Below, in pieces: positions 1 to 13,012 of a stretch of DNA of 64,000 nucleotides. The notes under the pieces are model-generated. The model was not told the origin of the DNA and made no database searches. It saw nothing but the letters and a program-made list of their open reading frames with translations. Where the stretch lies: NCBI RefSeq assembly GCF_964656455.1, contig NC_135726.1, forward strand, positions 35,307,930-35,371,929, read 5' to 3'. The position numbers were made by a program, and so were the translations under genes. Source of the stretch: Halichoerus grypus (taxonomy: Eukaryota > Chordata > Mammalia > Carnivora > Phocidae). How positions within the stretch are numbered: position 1 is the first letter of the stretch; every line of letters begins with the position of its first letter.

Positions 1-1171
1 GGAAAGAAACAAATGCACATCCACAAGACAGAGTGCCCCCAACAAAATCAACCCAAGGAGGTCCACACTAAGACATATAGTAGTTAAAATGGCAAAGAGT
101 AGTGATAGAGAATTTTAAAAGTACAAAGGGGAAAGAAAACAGTTACGTATAAGACAAACCACATAAGTCTATCAGCTGATTTTACAGCAGAAACTTTGCA
201 GGCCAGAAGGGAGTAGCATGATATATTAAAAGTACTGAGAGAAAAATCCAGCAAGGGTTTCCCAGACAAACAAAAGTTAAAGAAATTAATAACCACTAAA
301 CCAGCTCTACAAAAAATGTTAAAGGGTACTCTTTGAGTGGGAAGGAAAGACCATAAGTAGGAGTAAGAAAAGTAAAGGGAGCACAAAAACAGTAAAATTA
401 ACTATATCTATAAAAATCAGTCAAAGGATTTACAAAATAAAAGGATATAAAATTATGCCACCATATACCTAAAACTTGGGGAGGAGAGGAGTAGAGAATA
501 GATTCAAACTTAAGTGACCACTAACTTAATATAGCCTGCTACATACCTAAGATGTTACATACAAACCTAATGGTAACCACAAATCAAAAACCAGGGATAT
601 ACAAAACAATAAAGAGGAAGGAATCCAAATATATCACTAAAGAAAGCCAACAGGCCATGAGAGAAGAGAGCAAGAGAAAAAAAGAACAGAGAAGAAGTAC
701 TAGAACAACCATTAAACAAATAACAAAATAGCAATAAGTCCATACTTATCAATAATTAGTTTGAATGTAAAGGGACTAATGCTCCAAAAGACATAGGGTG
801 ACGGAATGAATAAAAAGGCAAGACCCACCTATAGGCTGCCTACAAGAGACTCAATACAGACCTAAAGACATGTGAAGATTGAAAGTGAAGGAATGGAAAA
901 GCATTTATCATGCAAATGAAAATGAAAAGAAAGCCAGGGTAGCAATACTTACGTCAGACAAAATAGATTCAGAAAGATCGAAGTCATACCATGCATCTTT
1001 TCTAACCATGGCACTATGAAACTAGAAATCAACCATAAGAAAAAAAATTGAAAGAACACAAATCCATGGAGGTTAAATAACATGCTACTAAATGATGAAT
1101 GGGTCAACCAAGAAATAAAAGAGGAAGTCAAAATACATGGAGAGAAATGAAAATGAAAACACAATGGTCCA

Positions 1172-1379
1172 GGGGCGCCAGGGTAGCTCAGTTGTTAAGC
1201 GTCTGCCTTCGGCTCAGGTCATGATCCCAGGGTCCTGGGATCAAGCCCCACATCGGGCTCCCTGCTTGGCGGGAAGCCTGCTTCTCCCTCTCCCTCTCTC
1301 ACTCCCCCTGCTTGTGTTCCCACTCTCGCTGTGTCTCTGTCTGTCAAATAAATAAATAAAATCTTTAAAAAAAAAAGAG
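1172..1379 (+). mobile_element. SINEC (tRNA-derived SINE)
   Basis: Full-length element with tRNA-like head, CT-rich middle and AAATA/A tail. Flanked by a 12-bp target-site duplication (CACAATGGTCCA, 1160-1171 and 1380-1391) inside L1. Confidence 0.95.
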
Positions 1380-1988
1380 CACAATGGTCCAATCTTTGGA
1401 TGTAGCGAAAGCTGTTCTAAGAGGGAAGTTTATAGCAATACAGTCCTACCTCAAGAAACAAGAAAAATCTTAAATAAACCTAATGTTAACAAAGGAGCTG
1501 GAAAAAGAAGACAAATAAAATCCAAAATTAGTAGAAGGAAGGAAATAATAGATACTAGAGCAGAAATAAGCAAAATAGAAACTAAAAACAAAATAGAACA
1601 TATCAATGAAAACCAGGAATTGCTACTTCAAAAAGATCAACAAAATGATAAACATTTAGCCATACTCATCAAAGAAAGAGAGAGAGAGGACTCAAACAAA
1701 ATCAGAAATTAAAAAGGAGAAATAATAACCAATACCACAGAAATACAAAGGATCATAATAGAATATTATGAAAAATTATGTAACAAACTGGACAACCTAG
1801 AAGAAATGGATAAATTCCTAGAAACATATAACCTCCCAAATCTGAAGCAGGAAGAAATAGAAAATTTGAACAGACCAATTACCAGCAATGAAATTTAATC
1901 AATATTCAGAACTACCAACAAACAGAAGTCCACAAACAGAAAGCTTCACAGGTGAATTCTACCAAACATTTAAAGAAGAGTTAATCCC

Positions 1989-2190
1989 GGGGCGCCTGGA
2001 TGGCTCAGTCGGTTAAGCGTCTGCCTTCGGCTCGGGTCATGATCCCAGGGTCATGGGATCGAGCCCCGCATCGGGCTCCCTGCTCGGCGGGAAGCCTGCT
2101 TCTCGTTCTCCCACTCCCCCTGCTTGTGTTCCCTCTCTCGCTGTGTCTCTCTCTGTCAAATAAATAAAATTTTAAAAATAAATAAATAAA
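1989..2190 (+). mobile_element. SINEC
   Basis: Full-length copy with few differences from the window consensus. The 18-bp duplication TAAAGAAGAGTTAATCCC flanks it at 1971-1988 and 2191-2208. Confidence 0.95.
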
Positions 2191-2378
2191 TAAAGAAGAG
2201 TTAATCCCTGTTCTCAATCTATTCCAAAAAACAGAAGAGGAAGGAAAGCTTCCATATTCATTCTATGAGGCCAGGATTACCCTGACACCAAAACCAGATA
2301 AAGGCACTACAAAAAAAAAAAAAGAGATCTACAGTCTAATATCTCTAATAAGCATAGATGCAAAAATCCTCAACAAAA

Positions 2379-2532
2379 GGAGTGCCTGGGTGGCTCAGTC
2401 AGTTAAGCGTCTGCCTTTGGTTCAGGTCATGATCCTGGGCTCCTGTGATCAAGCCCCACATCAGGCTCCCTGCTCCACAGGAGGGCCTGCTTCTCCCTCT
2501 CCCTCTGCCACTCCCCCCTGGCTCATGCACAG

Positions 2533-2565
<33 letters not shown>

Positions 2566-2622
2566 GTCAAATAAATAAGTAAATAAATAAATAATCTATA
2601 TTTTTAAAAAAAATTTTTTAAG
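2379..2622 (+). mobile_element. SINEC, with expanded CT-rich middle
   Basis: Starts GGAGTGCCTGGGTGGC; a TCTCTG run lengthens the middle. Duplication TCCTCAACAAA at 2368-2378 and 2623-2633. Confidence 0.92.
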
Positions 2623-4075
2623 TCCTCAACAAAGAATTAGTGAGCTGAGCCCAACAATACGTTAAAAAAATCATAAACCACCATAAAGTGGGATTTATTC
2701 CTGTGGTGCAAGAATGGTTTAATATTCACAAATCAATCAGTGTGTCACATCACATCATCAAGAGAAAGGATAAAAACCATATGGTCATTTCAGTAGATGC
2801 AGAAAAAGCATTTGACAAAGTACAACATCCATTCATGATAAAGACCCTCAAAAAAGTAGGGTTAGAGGGAACATACCTCAACATAATAAAGGCCATATAT
2901 GAACAACCTACAGTAAACATCTACTCAATGGGGGAAAAACATAACCTTTTCCCCTAAGATCAGGAACAAGAAAAGGATGTGCACTCTCCCCACTTTTATT
3001 CAACATAGTATGGGAAATTCTAGCCACAGCAATAAGACAAGAAAAAGAAAGAAAAAGCATCCAATTTAGTAAGGAAGAAGTGAAACTTTCACTATTTGCA
3101 GATGACTTGATACTATATATATATATAGAAAACCCTAAAGACTCCACCAAAAAACTACTAAAATTGATAAATCAATTCAATAAGGTCACACAATACAAAA
3201 TCAGTGTACAGAAATCTGTTGCATTTCCATGCACTAATAATGAAAAAGCAGAGAAATTAAGAATACAATCCCATTTACAATTTCACCAAAAAATAATAAA
3301 ATAACTAGGAATAAACTTAATTAAGGAGATGAAAGACCTGTACTCTGAAAACTATAAAACACTAGTGAAAGAAATTGAATATGACACAAACTAGTGGAAA
3401 GGTAATCCATGCTCATGGATTGGAAGAACCTATATTGTTAAAATGTCCATACTATCCAATGCATTCCATGGATTTAATGCAGCACCTATCAAAATACCAA
3501 CAGCGTTTTTCACAGAACTAGAACAAACAATCCTAAAATTTGTATGGAATCACAAAAGTCTCCAAATAACCAAAGCAATCTTAAAAAGGGAGAATAAAAC
3601 TGGAGGTATCACAATTCCAGATTTTGAGATACACTACTTACTACAAAGCTATAGTGATCAAAATAGTATGGTACTAGCACAAAAATAGACATATAAATCA
3701 ATGGAAGAAAATAGCCCAGAAAGAAACCCATAATTATATGGTCAATTAATCTTCTACAAAGAAGGCAGGAATATGTAATGGGGAAAAGACAGTCTCTTCA
3801 ACAAATGGTATTGAGAAAACTGGACAGCAACATGCAAAAGAATGAACTGGACCTCTTTCTTACACCATACACAAAAATAAACTCAAATTGGATTAAGGAC
3901 CTAAATATGAGGCCTGAAACCAAAAAAATCCTAGACGACAGCAAAGGCAGTAATTTCTGATATTGGCCATAGCAACATTTTTCTTGATATGTCTCTTGAG
4001 GCAAGGGAAACAAAAGCAAAAATAAACTATTAGGACTATATCAAAATAAAAAGCCACACAGCAAAGGAAACAATC

Positions 4076-5244
4076 ATTTGTGATGTGCATTTTACCACAA
4101 TTAAAAATAAATGTTAAAAACCCTAAGAAAACATTTGAGGATGTTTCCAAAAAAACTCTGTTGTCACATTTAAAAATGTAATTTTGTTTAACACATAAAT
4201 CATTAGCCTTTTCATTCCCAGTAAAATCTTACCATGACTTTGACAGCTCAGCTGTTACAGCTAAATCCTGTCAACCACACCGATACCAACCCTGCCAAAG
4301 ATTCACCCATACCAACCAGCTGCCATCACAAAAATTTCACAACTACTAATTTATGGTTTCATAGACTGAAAGTCTGGGTGGGAGTCATTAGTTCCCTTAG
4401 CCACTCCAGTAGGCACTTTAAAACTATGTTACTTTACAAATTCAGTCTTTTCTAAGGTACATATCATCATCCTTTTCCCCCAAACTGTTACTACAGATAG
4501 TCAACAAATTCAATAACTTAGATAATAGAAATATTTTGTACTTTGTTAGCTTCTAGTTTGTTCACATTTGTTTATACCTCTATTACAGCTTTTTTTTTAA
4601 TTATTTCTTTACTTTTTTGACTGTTCTTAAAGGAGGTATGCACACACTCATTGCTTGTGCCAAGTGGTATAAACATACAGTAAAATTTAATGATAACTGA
4701 CAGGGAGAGAAACAACAGAATGCCTGGCCCCCAGTCCTTTCACTGTCTTGCAGTAAGACAAACCTGAATCAACTGTAATGGGATGCACCATGGAGAATGC
4801 TCCAATAGAAGATAAAATGTCCAGAAAATGTATTTTATACAGATATTAGAAGAAAATGAGGAATATCTAGATGAAAAGAGAATTTCCTGGTGAAAGAAAA
4901 TGACCTTGTTAGAAAGGAAGAGCCTCTGGGAACTAAGCTTTAATTATTAGCATTAGCTTGTTCTTTTATTGATCAAACTCAGACCTGCTGAGCCAGCTCC
5001 TTGCTAGGTTGTCAAAAGGTAGGAGAAAATGAAACCAGGACCATCCAGATTTGCCTCTCCTATCTTCCCCTTAAATTATAAGCTCCTCAATTTTTAAATC
5101 TTTTCCTAATTTATCTTTCTGTTTGCAGTGCCAAATTTGTCTGGCAAATAATATTATTATTTAGATAAGTATATAGAAAGGGGGAATCCTAACTAAATAT
5201 TCATGAATTATATAATATTTGTGAATTTTATAGTCTATGTCCGG
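4076..5244. other. Intronic sequence without recognised features
   Basis: AT-rich unique sequence between the first L1 and the hAT fossil. No repeat family, RNA gene or exon recognised. Confidence 0.6.
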
Positions 5245-7075
5245 ATTTCTCAAATTAGCACTATTGACACTGTGGGCCACATAATTTTTTGTTGTGAGTG
5301 TTGTTCTGTTTATTATAGGATGCTTAGCAGCCTCTCTGGCCTCTACCCATTAGGTGCCACTAACACCCTCTAGGCATGACAATCAAAAATGTCTCCAAAG
5401 AAGAACAAAGTGAGAGGAATCACACTTTTCAATTTAAAGCTGTATTATAAAGTTATAATAATCCAAATAGTATGGAATTGATGTAAAAAACAGACACAGA
5501 GACCAGTGGAACAGAATGGAAAGCCCAGAAATAAAGCCCCACAAATAAGGTCAACTAGTATTTGACAAGGGAGCCAAGGATACTCAGTGGAAAGAAAAAC
5601 AATCTTTTTAATAAATGATGTTGGGAACGTTGGTTATTCACATGTAAAAGAATGGAACTACACTCCTATCCTACATCACTCACCAAAATTAACTCAAATG
5701 GACTAAAAAATATAAGACTGGAAGCCATAAAACTAGAAGAAAACAGGAAAAAACCTTTGTCATGGGTCTTGGAAATGATTTTTTGGGTATGACACCTAAA
5801 GCACAAGCAACAAAATTAAAATTAAACAAAATAAAAGTAGGACTACATCAAACTAAAAAGCTTCTGCACATCAAAAGAAGTGATCAACAAAATGAAAAGA
5901 ATGGGAATGGGAAAAAAATATTTTCAAACCATGATCTGCTAAGGAGTTAATATCCAAAGTATATAAGGAATTCATACAACTCAATAGCAAAATAACAAGT
6001 AATCCAATTTAAATATGGACAATGAACCTGAATAGACATTTTTCCAAAAAACTATATTAATGGCCAAAAGGTACATGAAAAGGTGCTCAACATAACTAAT
6101 CACCAGGATTAGTATGCACCAGGAAATGCAAATCAAAACCACAATGAGATATCACCTCATGCCTGTTAGAATGGCCGTCATCAAAGTTATAAGAGATAAC
6201 AAATGTTGGTAAGGATATAGAGAAAAGGGAGCCCTTTTGCCCTGTTGGTAGTACTGTAAATTGGTATAACCACTATGGAAAAGAGTGTAGAGCCTCCTCA
6301 AAAAAATTAAAAATAGAACTACTATATGATCCAGCAATTCCACTTCTGGGAATATGTTTGAGGGAAACTAAAACACTATGTCAAAAAGATATTTGCCCCC
6401 TATGTTTATAGAAGCATTATTTGCAGTAGCCAAGACATGGGAACAACCTAAGTGTCCATCAACAGAGAATGGATAAAAAAAGTTGTGGTATGTGTGTATG
6501 TATACATACACACTCACACACAATTGAATATTATTCAGCCATAAAAAAAGAAGGAAATCCTGTCATTTGTGACAACACAGATGGACCTTGAGGGCATTAT
6601 GCTAAGTGAAGTAAGACAGACAAATACTGTATGATCTCACTTATAGGTGGAATATTAAAAAAAAAAACAACAACAACAACAGCAACAAAAACCTCATAGG
6701 AAAAGAGATCAGATTTATAGTTACCAGGCTTGGGGGGAGGGAGAATTGAAGGAATGTGGTCAAAAGGTACAAACTTTTAGTCATAAATAAGTGCTAGGGA
6801 TGTAATATACAACATGATGACTATAATTAACACTGCTGTATGGTATATTTGAAAATTGTTAAGAGATAAGATCCTAAGAGTTCACATCGCAAGAAAAAAC
6901 TTTTTCTTATCTTTTTCTTTTTGTATCTATTTGAGATGATGGATGTTAACTGAACTTACTGTGGTAATCATTTCACAATTTAAGTCAAATTATTATGCCA
7001 TACACCTTATACAGTACTCTGTATCAATTATATCTCAATAAAACTGGGGGAAAATGTCTCCAGACATGATTTCTC
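5245..7075 (-). mobile_element. MER20-like hAT DNA-transposon fossil, split by an L1
   Basis: Bases 5245-5397 match from memory the reverse complement of MER20 (segments around CACTATTGACACTGTGGGCC and GCAGCCTCTCTGGCCTCTAC). The element breaks at AAAATGTCTCCA and resumes at the repeated AAAATGTCTCCAGACAT at 7051, the L1 insertion point. The right-hand remnant is short. Confidence 0.65.
5398..7050 (+). mobile_element. LINE-1, 5'-truncated, inserted in the MER20-like element
   Basis: A 1.65-kb 3' part of L1: degraded C-terminal ORF2 (ATCACCTCATGCCTGTTAGA segment near 6150) and a 3' UTR ending ATATCTCAATAAAACTGGGGG. Exact 12-bp duplication AAAATGTCTCCA at 5386-5397 and 7051-7062. No intact frame. 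Confidence 0.9.
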
Positions 7076-8352
7076 TCTACCTAGTATCCAGGGTTTTTAG
7101 TTATATTTAGCAGGAAGAATTGGAAAATATGAATCTACTGTAGTATCTTCCCAGAAGGAAAAGTTCAGCCTGAGTGATTTTGATCCAGAAAAAGGAATGG
7201 GAAAAACTTTCTGGCCTGTAAGTTTTGTACCTTAAGTTTGATTGTGCCATTTCCTGTTGCCACCATTGAGGTTTAGTTTCTCAAATAAGGGAATGGCAGT
7301 GATAGATATGGGGGTGGGAGCAGGGTGGGTGGTGTACAATAGCCTCAAATTTGTGTGTCTTAACCTTACTTTGATGACGCAGCAGACTTGGTTTCTACAG
7401 TTATCTTTCACTTTTTAAGCTTCTGGAATAAAAATAAATACAGTCATCTAATAAAACTTAATTTATGCAGTGCTACCAAGCAATTTGTTTACTAATTCAT
7501 TTGTCTCATTCATGTATGTGAGAGGGGAAATATGGTAATATATAAGAATAATGTATCATGGAGCCAAAAATGGAGGAATTTCCAATTAATGAGCTATGGT
7601 ACTCAGACGTTACAGTATTTGATAGTTTCATCTGAAATCCACCAATTGTGTGGTGGACTGTTTGGGGTTGCAACTAGTTAGTCTCGTTTTATTAGGAGCA
7701 GTACTTAAAAATGCATCTGGTTTATTTTCTAGGATGTACTTTCAAAGTAGAATGTTTTAACATCATCATTCTTATATAATTGTTTTAACTCAGTAGGGTA
7801 GAAAAGATTAATATGAGCATAGTACAATTTCTAGGTAATTACCTAGGATGAAAAACAAGTACCTATATGTGTGTACCTCTATCCATTGATACTTATGACA
7901 ATTAATATAGTGTATTATTAACAATAGAAATCATTTTAGCAGTTAAAATGGAAAAATGCAATGTCTATGTGGAAAAAACCTAGGAAAAGATATGTACTAT
8001 TTTATTGTTAAACATGTTTCAGGCATAAAAGTATTTTCTTACTCTGTTCACATTAACTGGAGTTATCTCATTAGTCCTATTGTTTTAAGTTGAAATAAAA
8101 TGGCTTTGACTGTAAGGCAGATTACTAATATGTAAATCGCACCTCTATTTCTCTTGGTTTTTAGGATAATGATTGCAACTGTGCTGTAGTTTACATAGTA
8201 GATCAGAATTATACCATAAAATCCATCAATCTTATCTACAGAAAAAGTACAACATTCTTAAAATCCAACAGTGCCCAATAAGAAAAATGTCAGCACCAAA
8301 AAGCTGCACACATTAAAAGGATCACTTTGAGAAAAATAAAATAATTTTACTT
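7076..8352. other. Intronic sequence without recognised features
   Basis: AT-rich unique sequence. No confident repeat or coding signal seen. Confidence 0.6.
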
Positions 8353-8367
8353 AGTTCTGTATTTTTT

Positions 8368-8561
8368 TTTTTTTAAAGATTTTATTTATTTATTTGAGAC
8401 AGAGAGAATGAGAGAGAGAGCACATGAGAAGGGGGAGGGTCAGAGGGAGAAGCAGGCTCCCTGCCGAGCAGGGAGCCCGATGCGGGACTTGATCCAGGGA
8501 CTCCAGGATCATGACCTGAGCCGAAGGCAGTCGCTTAACCAACTGAGCCACCCAGGCGCCC
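8368..8561 (-). mobile_element. SINEC, antisense
   Basis: T-run then AAGATTTTATTTATTTATTT and head reversed (CCACCCAGGCGCCC). Duplication AGTTCTGTATTTTTT at 8353-8367 and 8562-8576. One of only three antisense SINEs in the ITFG1 portion. Confidence 0.95.
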
Positions 8562-8968
8562 AGTTCTGTATTTTTTGATTCACTGAATCTACACTTACAT
8601 ATGATTAAGTTGCCACAAGACTAAAAAAGTTTAAAAGTAGGATCATGACATGAACACATAACACATTATTATTGATAGATATGTATTTATTGCCATTTTA
8701 TTATTTGTTTTGTTGTTATTTCTGGAGATTTTCTCTGATCATTTCTTGTCTGTCACCTTTGATATCTCCTTTGCATTCAAAGAGTCCCCTTTAATATTTC
8801 TTTTCAGGGCTGGTTTAGTGGTCATGAACTCCTTTAGTTTTTCTTTGTCTGAGAAACTATCTTACTATTCTGAATGATAGCCTTGCTGGATAGAATTATT
8901 CTTGGCTGCAGATTTTTCCCGTTTAGCACTTTGAATATATCATGGCACTCCCTTCTGGCTTGCCAGGT

Positions 8969-9343
8969 TTCTTTTTTTTTTTTTTTAATTTATTCTTTTT
9001 TATTATGTTATGTTAATCACCATACATTACATCATTAGTTTTTGATGTAGTGTTCCATGATTCATTGTTTGTGCATAACACCCAGTGCTCCATGCAGTAC
9101 ATGCCCCCTTTAATACCCATCACCAGGCTAACCCATCCCTCCACCCCCCTCCCCTCTAGAACCCTCAGTTTGTTTCTCAGAGTCCATAGTCTCTCATGGT
9201 TTGTCTCCCCTTTCGATTTCCCACCTTCATTTTTCCCTTCCTGCTATCTTCTTCTTCTTTTTTTTTTTTTTTAAACATATAACGTATTATTTGTTTCAGA
9301 GGTACAGGTCTGTGATTCAACAGTCTTACACAATTCACAGTGC
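8969..9343 (-). mobile_element. Young LINE-1 3' end, antisense, strongly 5'-truncated
   Basis: Closely matches, reversed, the 3' UTR of the L1 at 15243-17150 (ATTATGTTATGTTAATCACC; ACCATACATTACATCATTAG). It begins with a T-run (poly(A) reversed) and interrupts the older L1 5' region. Confidence 0.88.
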
Positions 9344-9566
9344 TCTGTTGAGTAATCTCCAGCTAGCCTTATGGTTTTCCTTGGAAGTTAAGGACTTCTT
9401 TTGTCTTGCTGCTTTTAAGATTTTTTTCTTTATCACCATATTTTGCAAATTGAATTACAATATGTCTTGGTGTTGGCCTACTTTTGTTGATTTTGATAGG
9501 AGTTCTCTGCCTCCTGGATCTGGATATCTGTTTCTTTCCCAAATTTGGGAAAGTTTAATGCTATTA

Positions 9567-9781
9567 TTTCTTTTTTTTTTAAGATTTTTTTTTTAAGATT
9601 TTATTTATTTATTTGACAGAGACAGACACAGTGAGAGAGGGAACACAAGCTGGGGAGTGGGAGAGGGAGAAGCAGGCTTCCTGCTGAGCAGGGAGCCCGA
9701 TGTAGGGCTCGATCCCAGGACCCCAGGATCATGACCTGAGCCGAAGGCAGACACTTAACAACTGAGCCACCCAGGCGCCCC
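9567..9781 (-). mobile_element. SINEC, antisense
   Basis: Full-length reversed copy with a doubled AAGATTTTTTTT tail. Short duplication TGCTATTA at 9559-9566 and 9782-9789, within L1. Confidence 0.92.
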
Positions 9782-11349
9782 TGCTATTACTACTTGAAAT
9801 AAATTTTCTTCCCCCTTTTCTGTCTCTTCTTCTTCTGGGACTCTTATAAAACGTATATTATTATGTTTGATGGAGTCATTGAATTCCCTAAGTCTATCCT
9901 CGTGTTGCATAATTCTTTCTTTTGTTCAGCATAATTATTTTCCATTTTTTTTGTCTTTTAGGTCACTTATTCATTCCTCTGCTTCTTCTAGCCTGCCGTT
10001 TATTGTGTCAGCCTGTTTCCAATCTCATTTATTGCATTCTTCAGCTCTGATTCCTTTTTAACTCTTTTAGCTCTGTGGTAAGGGTCTCACTGATGCCTTC
10101 TTTTCTCAAGCCCAATGAATATCCTTACGATTGTTGCTTTAAATTCTCCATCAGACATGTTATTTATATCTGTGTCACTTAGATCTCTGGCTGTGAGCTT
10201 ATCTTGTTCTTTCACTTGGGATGAATTCATCTGTCTTGGCATTTGGTCAAAGTCTCTGCATTCTCTATGTTAGAAAAGCCAATTATGTCTCCTGCTCCTG
10301 AAAGTAACGGCCTTATTAAGAAGAGGTCATACAGTGCCCAGGGCCTGATGCTTCAAGGAGTGTCTCTGGTGTGTGCTGCATGAGCTCTGCTGCTGTGTTT
10401 TGGTTGCTCTCTCCTTCAGACCAGTTGTCTTCAGAGGCTCTCCTTGCCTGCAGTGGGCTGTGTTTGGTCCCTGGCCTGAATGTGGTGAGTTTTAACTAGA
10501 TGTGCTCTGGTTTGCTTGTGAAATGAGACCTGACACCAACTCCACCAGAACTAGGCTCTACCTACCTCTCTGGTCAGGAGATGTGGTGTGGACAGGGGTT
10601 TGTGCTGGTCTTCTGGGGGAAGGGGCCCACTGCACTGGGACTGAGGCAAGCTTGACTAAGAAGAGCAGTCCTGCCAGAGCACAAGTGGTACTTGGTGGAA
10701 GCAAGTTAGGCAGCCACTGTCAGTGCAGGTGGCTCTGGGTAGATGCTGACAGTGGAGTAGAAAATGGTAACAGCCAGGTCCTTTGTTCCTGGAGAGGCGT
10801 CTCCCTATGTGTCCCAGGTGTTCCCCAGATCACTGTTTCCATGCTGTCTGCCCCCGGCTGTTTGCCTGCCCTCTCTCCAGGAGCAGGCTCTATCCAAGAC
10901 AAGCCCACTGACATTTTTTTAAAACTCCAAGCTTTAAGCCCCATTGATTGCAAGAACTCATTAAATTCAGCCCCTTTCATTTTCCAAGCCAGTGGCTTTG
11001 TGGAAATGTTCTCCTTGTGCATTCCCCTGTGTGCTCCTCTCTCTCTTGCCCACAACTCCCACCCCTCCACAGCACCCATGATTCATTTCTCCCTTACACC
11101 ATGTCTCCACACTTTCTACCTTCTTTGATATGGCCTCTTTTCTCCCTTTAGTTGTGGAGTTTGTTCTGTCAGTCTTCAGATTGATTTCTCAGTTCTGTGT
11201 ATATTTTTAATTCCTAACATTGCATTCAAAGCATTTTGCCAACCCCCTGATGAAGATACAAAGATAAACAACAGAAGGGCTAGTGACCATTGTCAGAAAA
11301 GATAATAATGATCAGTTATAAGACAAATTAAAATATATTGAGCACCCCT

Positions 11350-11450
11350 AGGGCACCTGGCTGACTCAGTTGGTGGAGCATGCAACTCTTGATCTTGGGG
11401 TTGTGGGTTTGAGCCCCACTTTGGGTGTAGAGATTACTTAAAAATAACAA
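11350..11450 (+). mobile_element. Older short SINE (tRNA head, no CT-rich body)
   Basis: The head GGGCACCTGGCTGACTCAG runs through TGTGGGTTTGAGCCCCACTT to GTAGAGATTACTTAAAAATAA. It lacks the CT-rich middle of the main family. Imperfect flanking AGCACCCCT/AACACCCCT. Confidence 0.85.
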
Positions 11451-11467
11451 ATATATCAAACACCCCT

Positions 11468-11790
11468 GTGAAATAAATTTAGAGGGTTTTTTTCTGACTT
11501 ATAGCTTTGCTGATAAAGTATTTCACAGGTTCTCAACTTATTCTACCCTGCTAGGTTTGGCTCTGGATTCATGTTGTCTTACCATCAGTAAACTGAGACT
11601 AAGGATTTGATACAAAGATAAATTCAGCAATAATATTTCTAGCTTTAAGTAGTATGCAAAATGGAAATCTATTCCTAAATGTAAATTCTTTTCCTTCTCA
11701 TAAAATGTTATTAATTTTAGAAAAAAATATATATTTATTTTGAAAATGAGTCTTTGGGTCCCACTATCCAGTATCTTGTACAGATGTCAT
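11468..11790. other. Intronic sequence without recognised features
   Basis: Short unique AT-rich stretch between SINEs. Confidence 0.5.
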
Positions 11791-11806
11791 TAAAAATAGA
11801 GAGAGA

Positions 11807-12001
11807 GGTGCCTGGGTGGCTCAGTTGTTAAGCATCTGCCTTCGGCTCAGGTCATGATCCCAGGGTCCTGGGATTGAGACCCACATTGGGCTCTCTGCTC
11901 AGTGGGAAGCCTGCTTCTCCCTCTCCCACTCCCCCTGCTTGTGTTCACTCTCTCAGTGTCTCTCTCTGTGTCAAATAAATAAATAAAATCTTAAAAAAAA
12001 G
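11807..12001 (+). mobile_element. SINEC
   Basis: Full-length copy, GGTGCCTGGGTGGCTCAG head and AAATAAATAAAATCTTAAAA tail, inserted in a GA-rich site (GAGAGA repeats on both sides). Confidence 0.93.
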
Positions 12002-12228
12002 AGAGAGAGAGAGAGTGAGAAAAATAGTCTCCCTATTGCAGTGGTCCCAAACTTCATTTCTTTTAAAAATCTCAGTGTCCATCACTACTATCTCATAGAG
12101 CATTTAAAGCATATTATAGGGGAAATGAGCAAGGAATTTAATAAACTAGTGGCATATTCAATAGATCTGTTTTATTTTTAATGTATATATTGCATTTTTC
12201 TAATATGTATTTGGTTTTGATTAGAGCA

Positions 12229-12608
12229 GTGGTTCTCAAACTGTACCATACATCAAACTACCTAGAGAACTAATTAAGGGGCGCCTGGGTGGCTCAGTAT
12301 GTTAAGCATCCAACTCTTTATTTTGCCTCAGGTCATGATCTCAGGGTCCTGAGATCAAGCCCCACATCAGGCTCCACGCACTGGTCATGGAGCATGCTTA
12401 ACATTCTCTCTCTCCTTCTCCTTCTGCCCCTCCCCTCCACTCGTGCACACACACACGTTCTCTAAAAAATAAATAAGTAAATAAAGAAATGAATCACATA
12501 TTGCTGAGCTCCACCACCAAAGTTTCAACTCAGTAGGTCTGATACAGGATATAACAGGTTCCCAAGGGTCATTAATCCAGTATCCAAGGACTACATCTTG
12601 AGAACAAT
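12229..12608 (+). mobile_element. MER5A-like hAT fossil, split by a SINE
   Basis: Left part AGCAGTGGTTCTCAAACTGT to 12277. Right part from about 12491 includes TCAACTCAGTAGGTCTGATA and ends CATCTTGAGAACAATC. Matches the known MER5A layout with terminal GTGGTTCTCAA repeats. Confidence 0.75.
12278..12490 (+). mobile_element. SINEC, older variant
   Basis: Head GGGGCGCCTGGGTGGCTCAG, a 'CATCCAACTCTTTATTTTG' variant of the second box, CACACACA before the tail. Sits inside the MER5A-like element. Confidence 0.9.
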
Positions 12609-12808
12609 CAATAAGGTATTTTATAATTAAGAATATATCCAAAAATTGATGTGTAGGTATTGTATTTTCTCTTTTTCTCTGGTATGATGTTTAATAGGTA
12701 TTTAGGGACCTAAATGACCTATAATACCTCATTTCAGCTTCTTCATATCCCCACAATTGTAGTTTTTTTAATTTCAAGTGTAATGACATTTAAGAAGACA
12801 ACATAGGA

Positions 12809-12990
12809 GGGCGCCTGGGTGGCTCAGATGGTTGAGCGTCTGCCTTCGGCTCAGGTCATGATCTCAGGGTCCTGGGATCGAGTCCCGCATCGGGCTCCCT
12901 GCTCCTTGGGAGCCTGCTTCTCCCTCTGCTTCTCTCTCTCTGTCTCTAATGAATAAATAAATAAAATCTTTAAAAAAAAAAAAAAAAAAA
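12809..12990 (+). mobile_element. SINEC, young-looking
   Basis: Intact head and an uninterrupted run of about 19 A. Perfect 16-bp duplication AGAAGACAACATAGGA at 12793-12808 and 12991-13006. Confidence 0.96.
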
Positions 12991-13012
12991 AGAAGACAAC
13001 ATAGGAAATAAA

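Larger units (their letters stand above)
1..4075 (+). mobile_element. Old LINE-1 copy, degraded ORF2, split by three SINEs
   Basis: Sense L1 sequence runs from an ORF1/ORF2-like 5' part through endonuclease, reverse transcriptase and C-terminal regions. Recognisable peptides are [17 protein letters not shown] (2780-2835 region) and [18 protein letters not shown] (3090-3145 region), the latter carrying the FADD catalytic motif of the reverse transcriptase. Also visible are [18 protein letters not shown] (3470-3520 region) and later ORF2 segments to about 4075. Many stops and frameshifts make it inactive. SINEs at 1172, 1989 and 2379 interrupt it with clear duplications. The 5' edge is outside the window. 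Confidence 0.9.
8690..11215 (-). mobile_element. LINE-1 5' region, antisense, split by an L1 fragment and a SINE
   Basis: The sequence corresponds, reversed, to the 5' UTR and ORF1-proximal region of carnivore/eutherian L1. Landmarks are GGGCTGGTTTAGTGGTCATG, TATGTCTTGGTGTTGGCCTA, TTTTGCAAATTGAATTAC and a GC-richer block from about 10300 to 11130. The GC-rich end explains the long open frame at 10502-11128 on the + strand. Edges are approximate. Confidence 0.7.

Noticed and set aside
1172..1379. SINE heads as tRNA genes
   Set aside because: The tRNA-like head with A/B-box-like sequence is part of a SINE with CT-rich body and tail, not a folded functional tRNA.
10502..11128. 208-codon + strand open frame
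   Set aside because: It lies in antisense L1 5' UTR sequence of higher GC; the peptide has no recognisable domain and there is no splice or promoter context.
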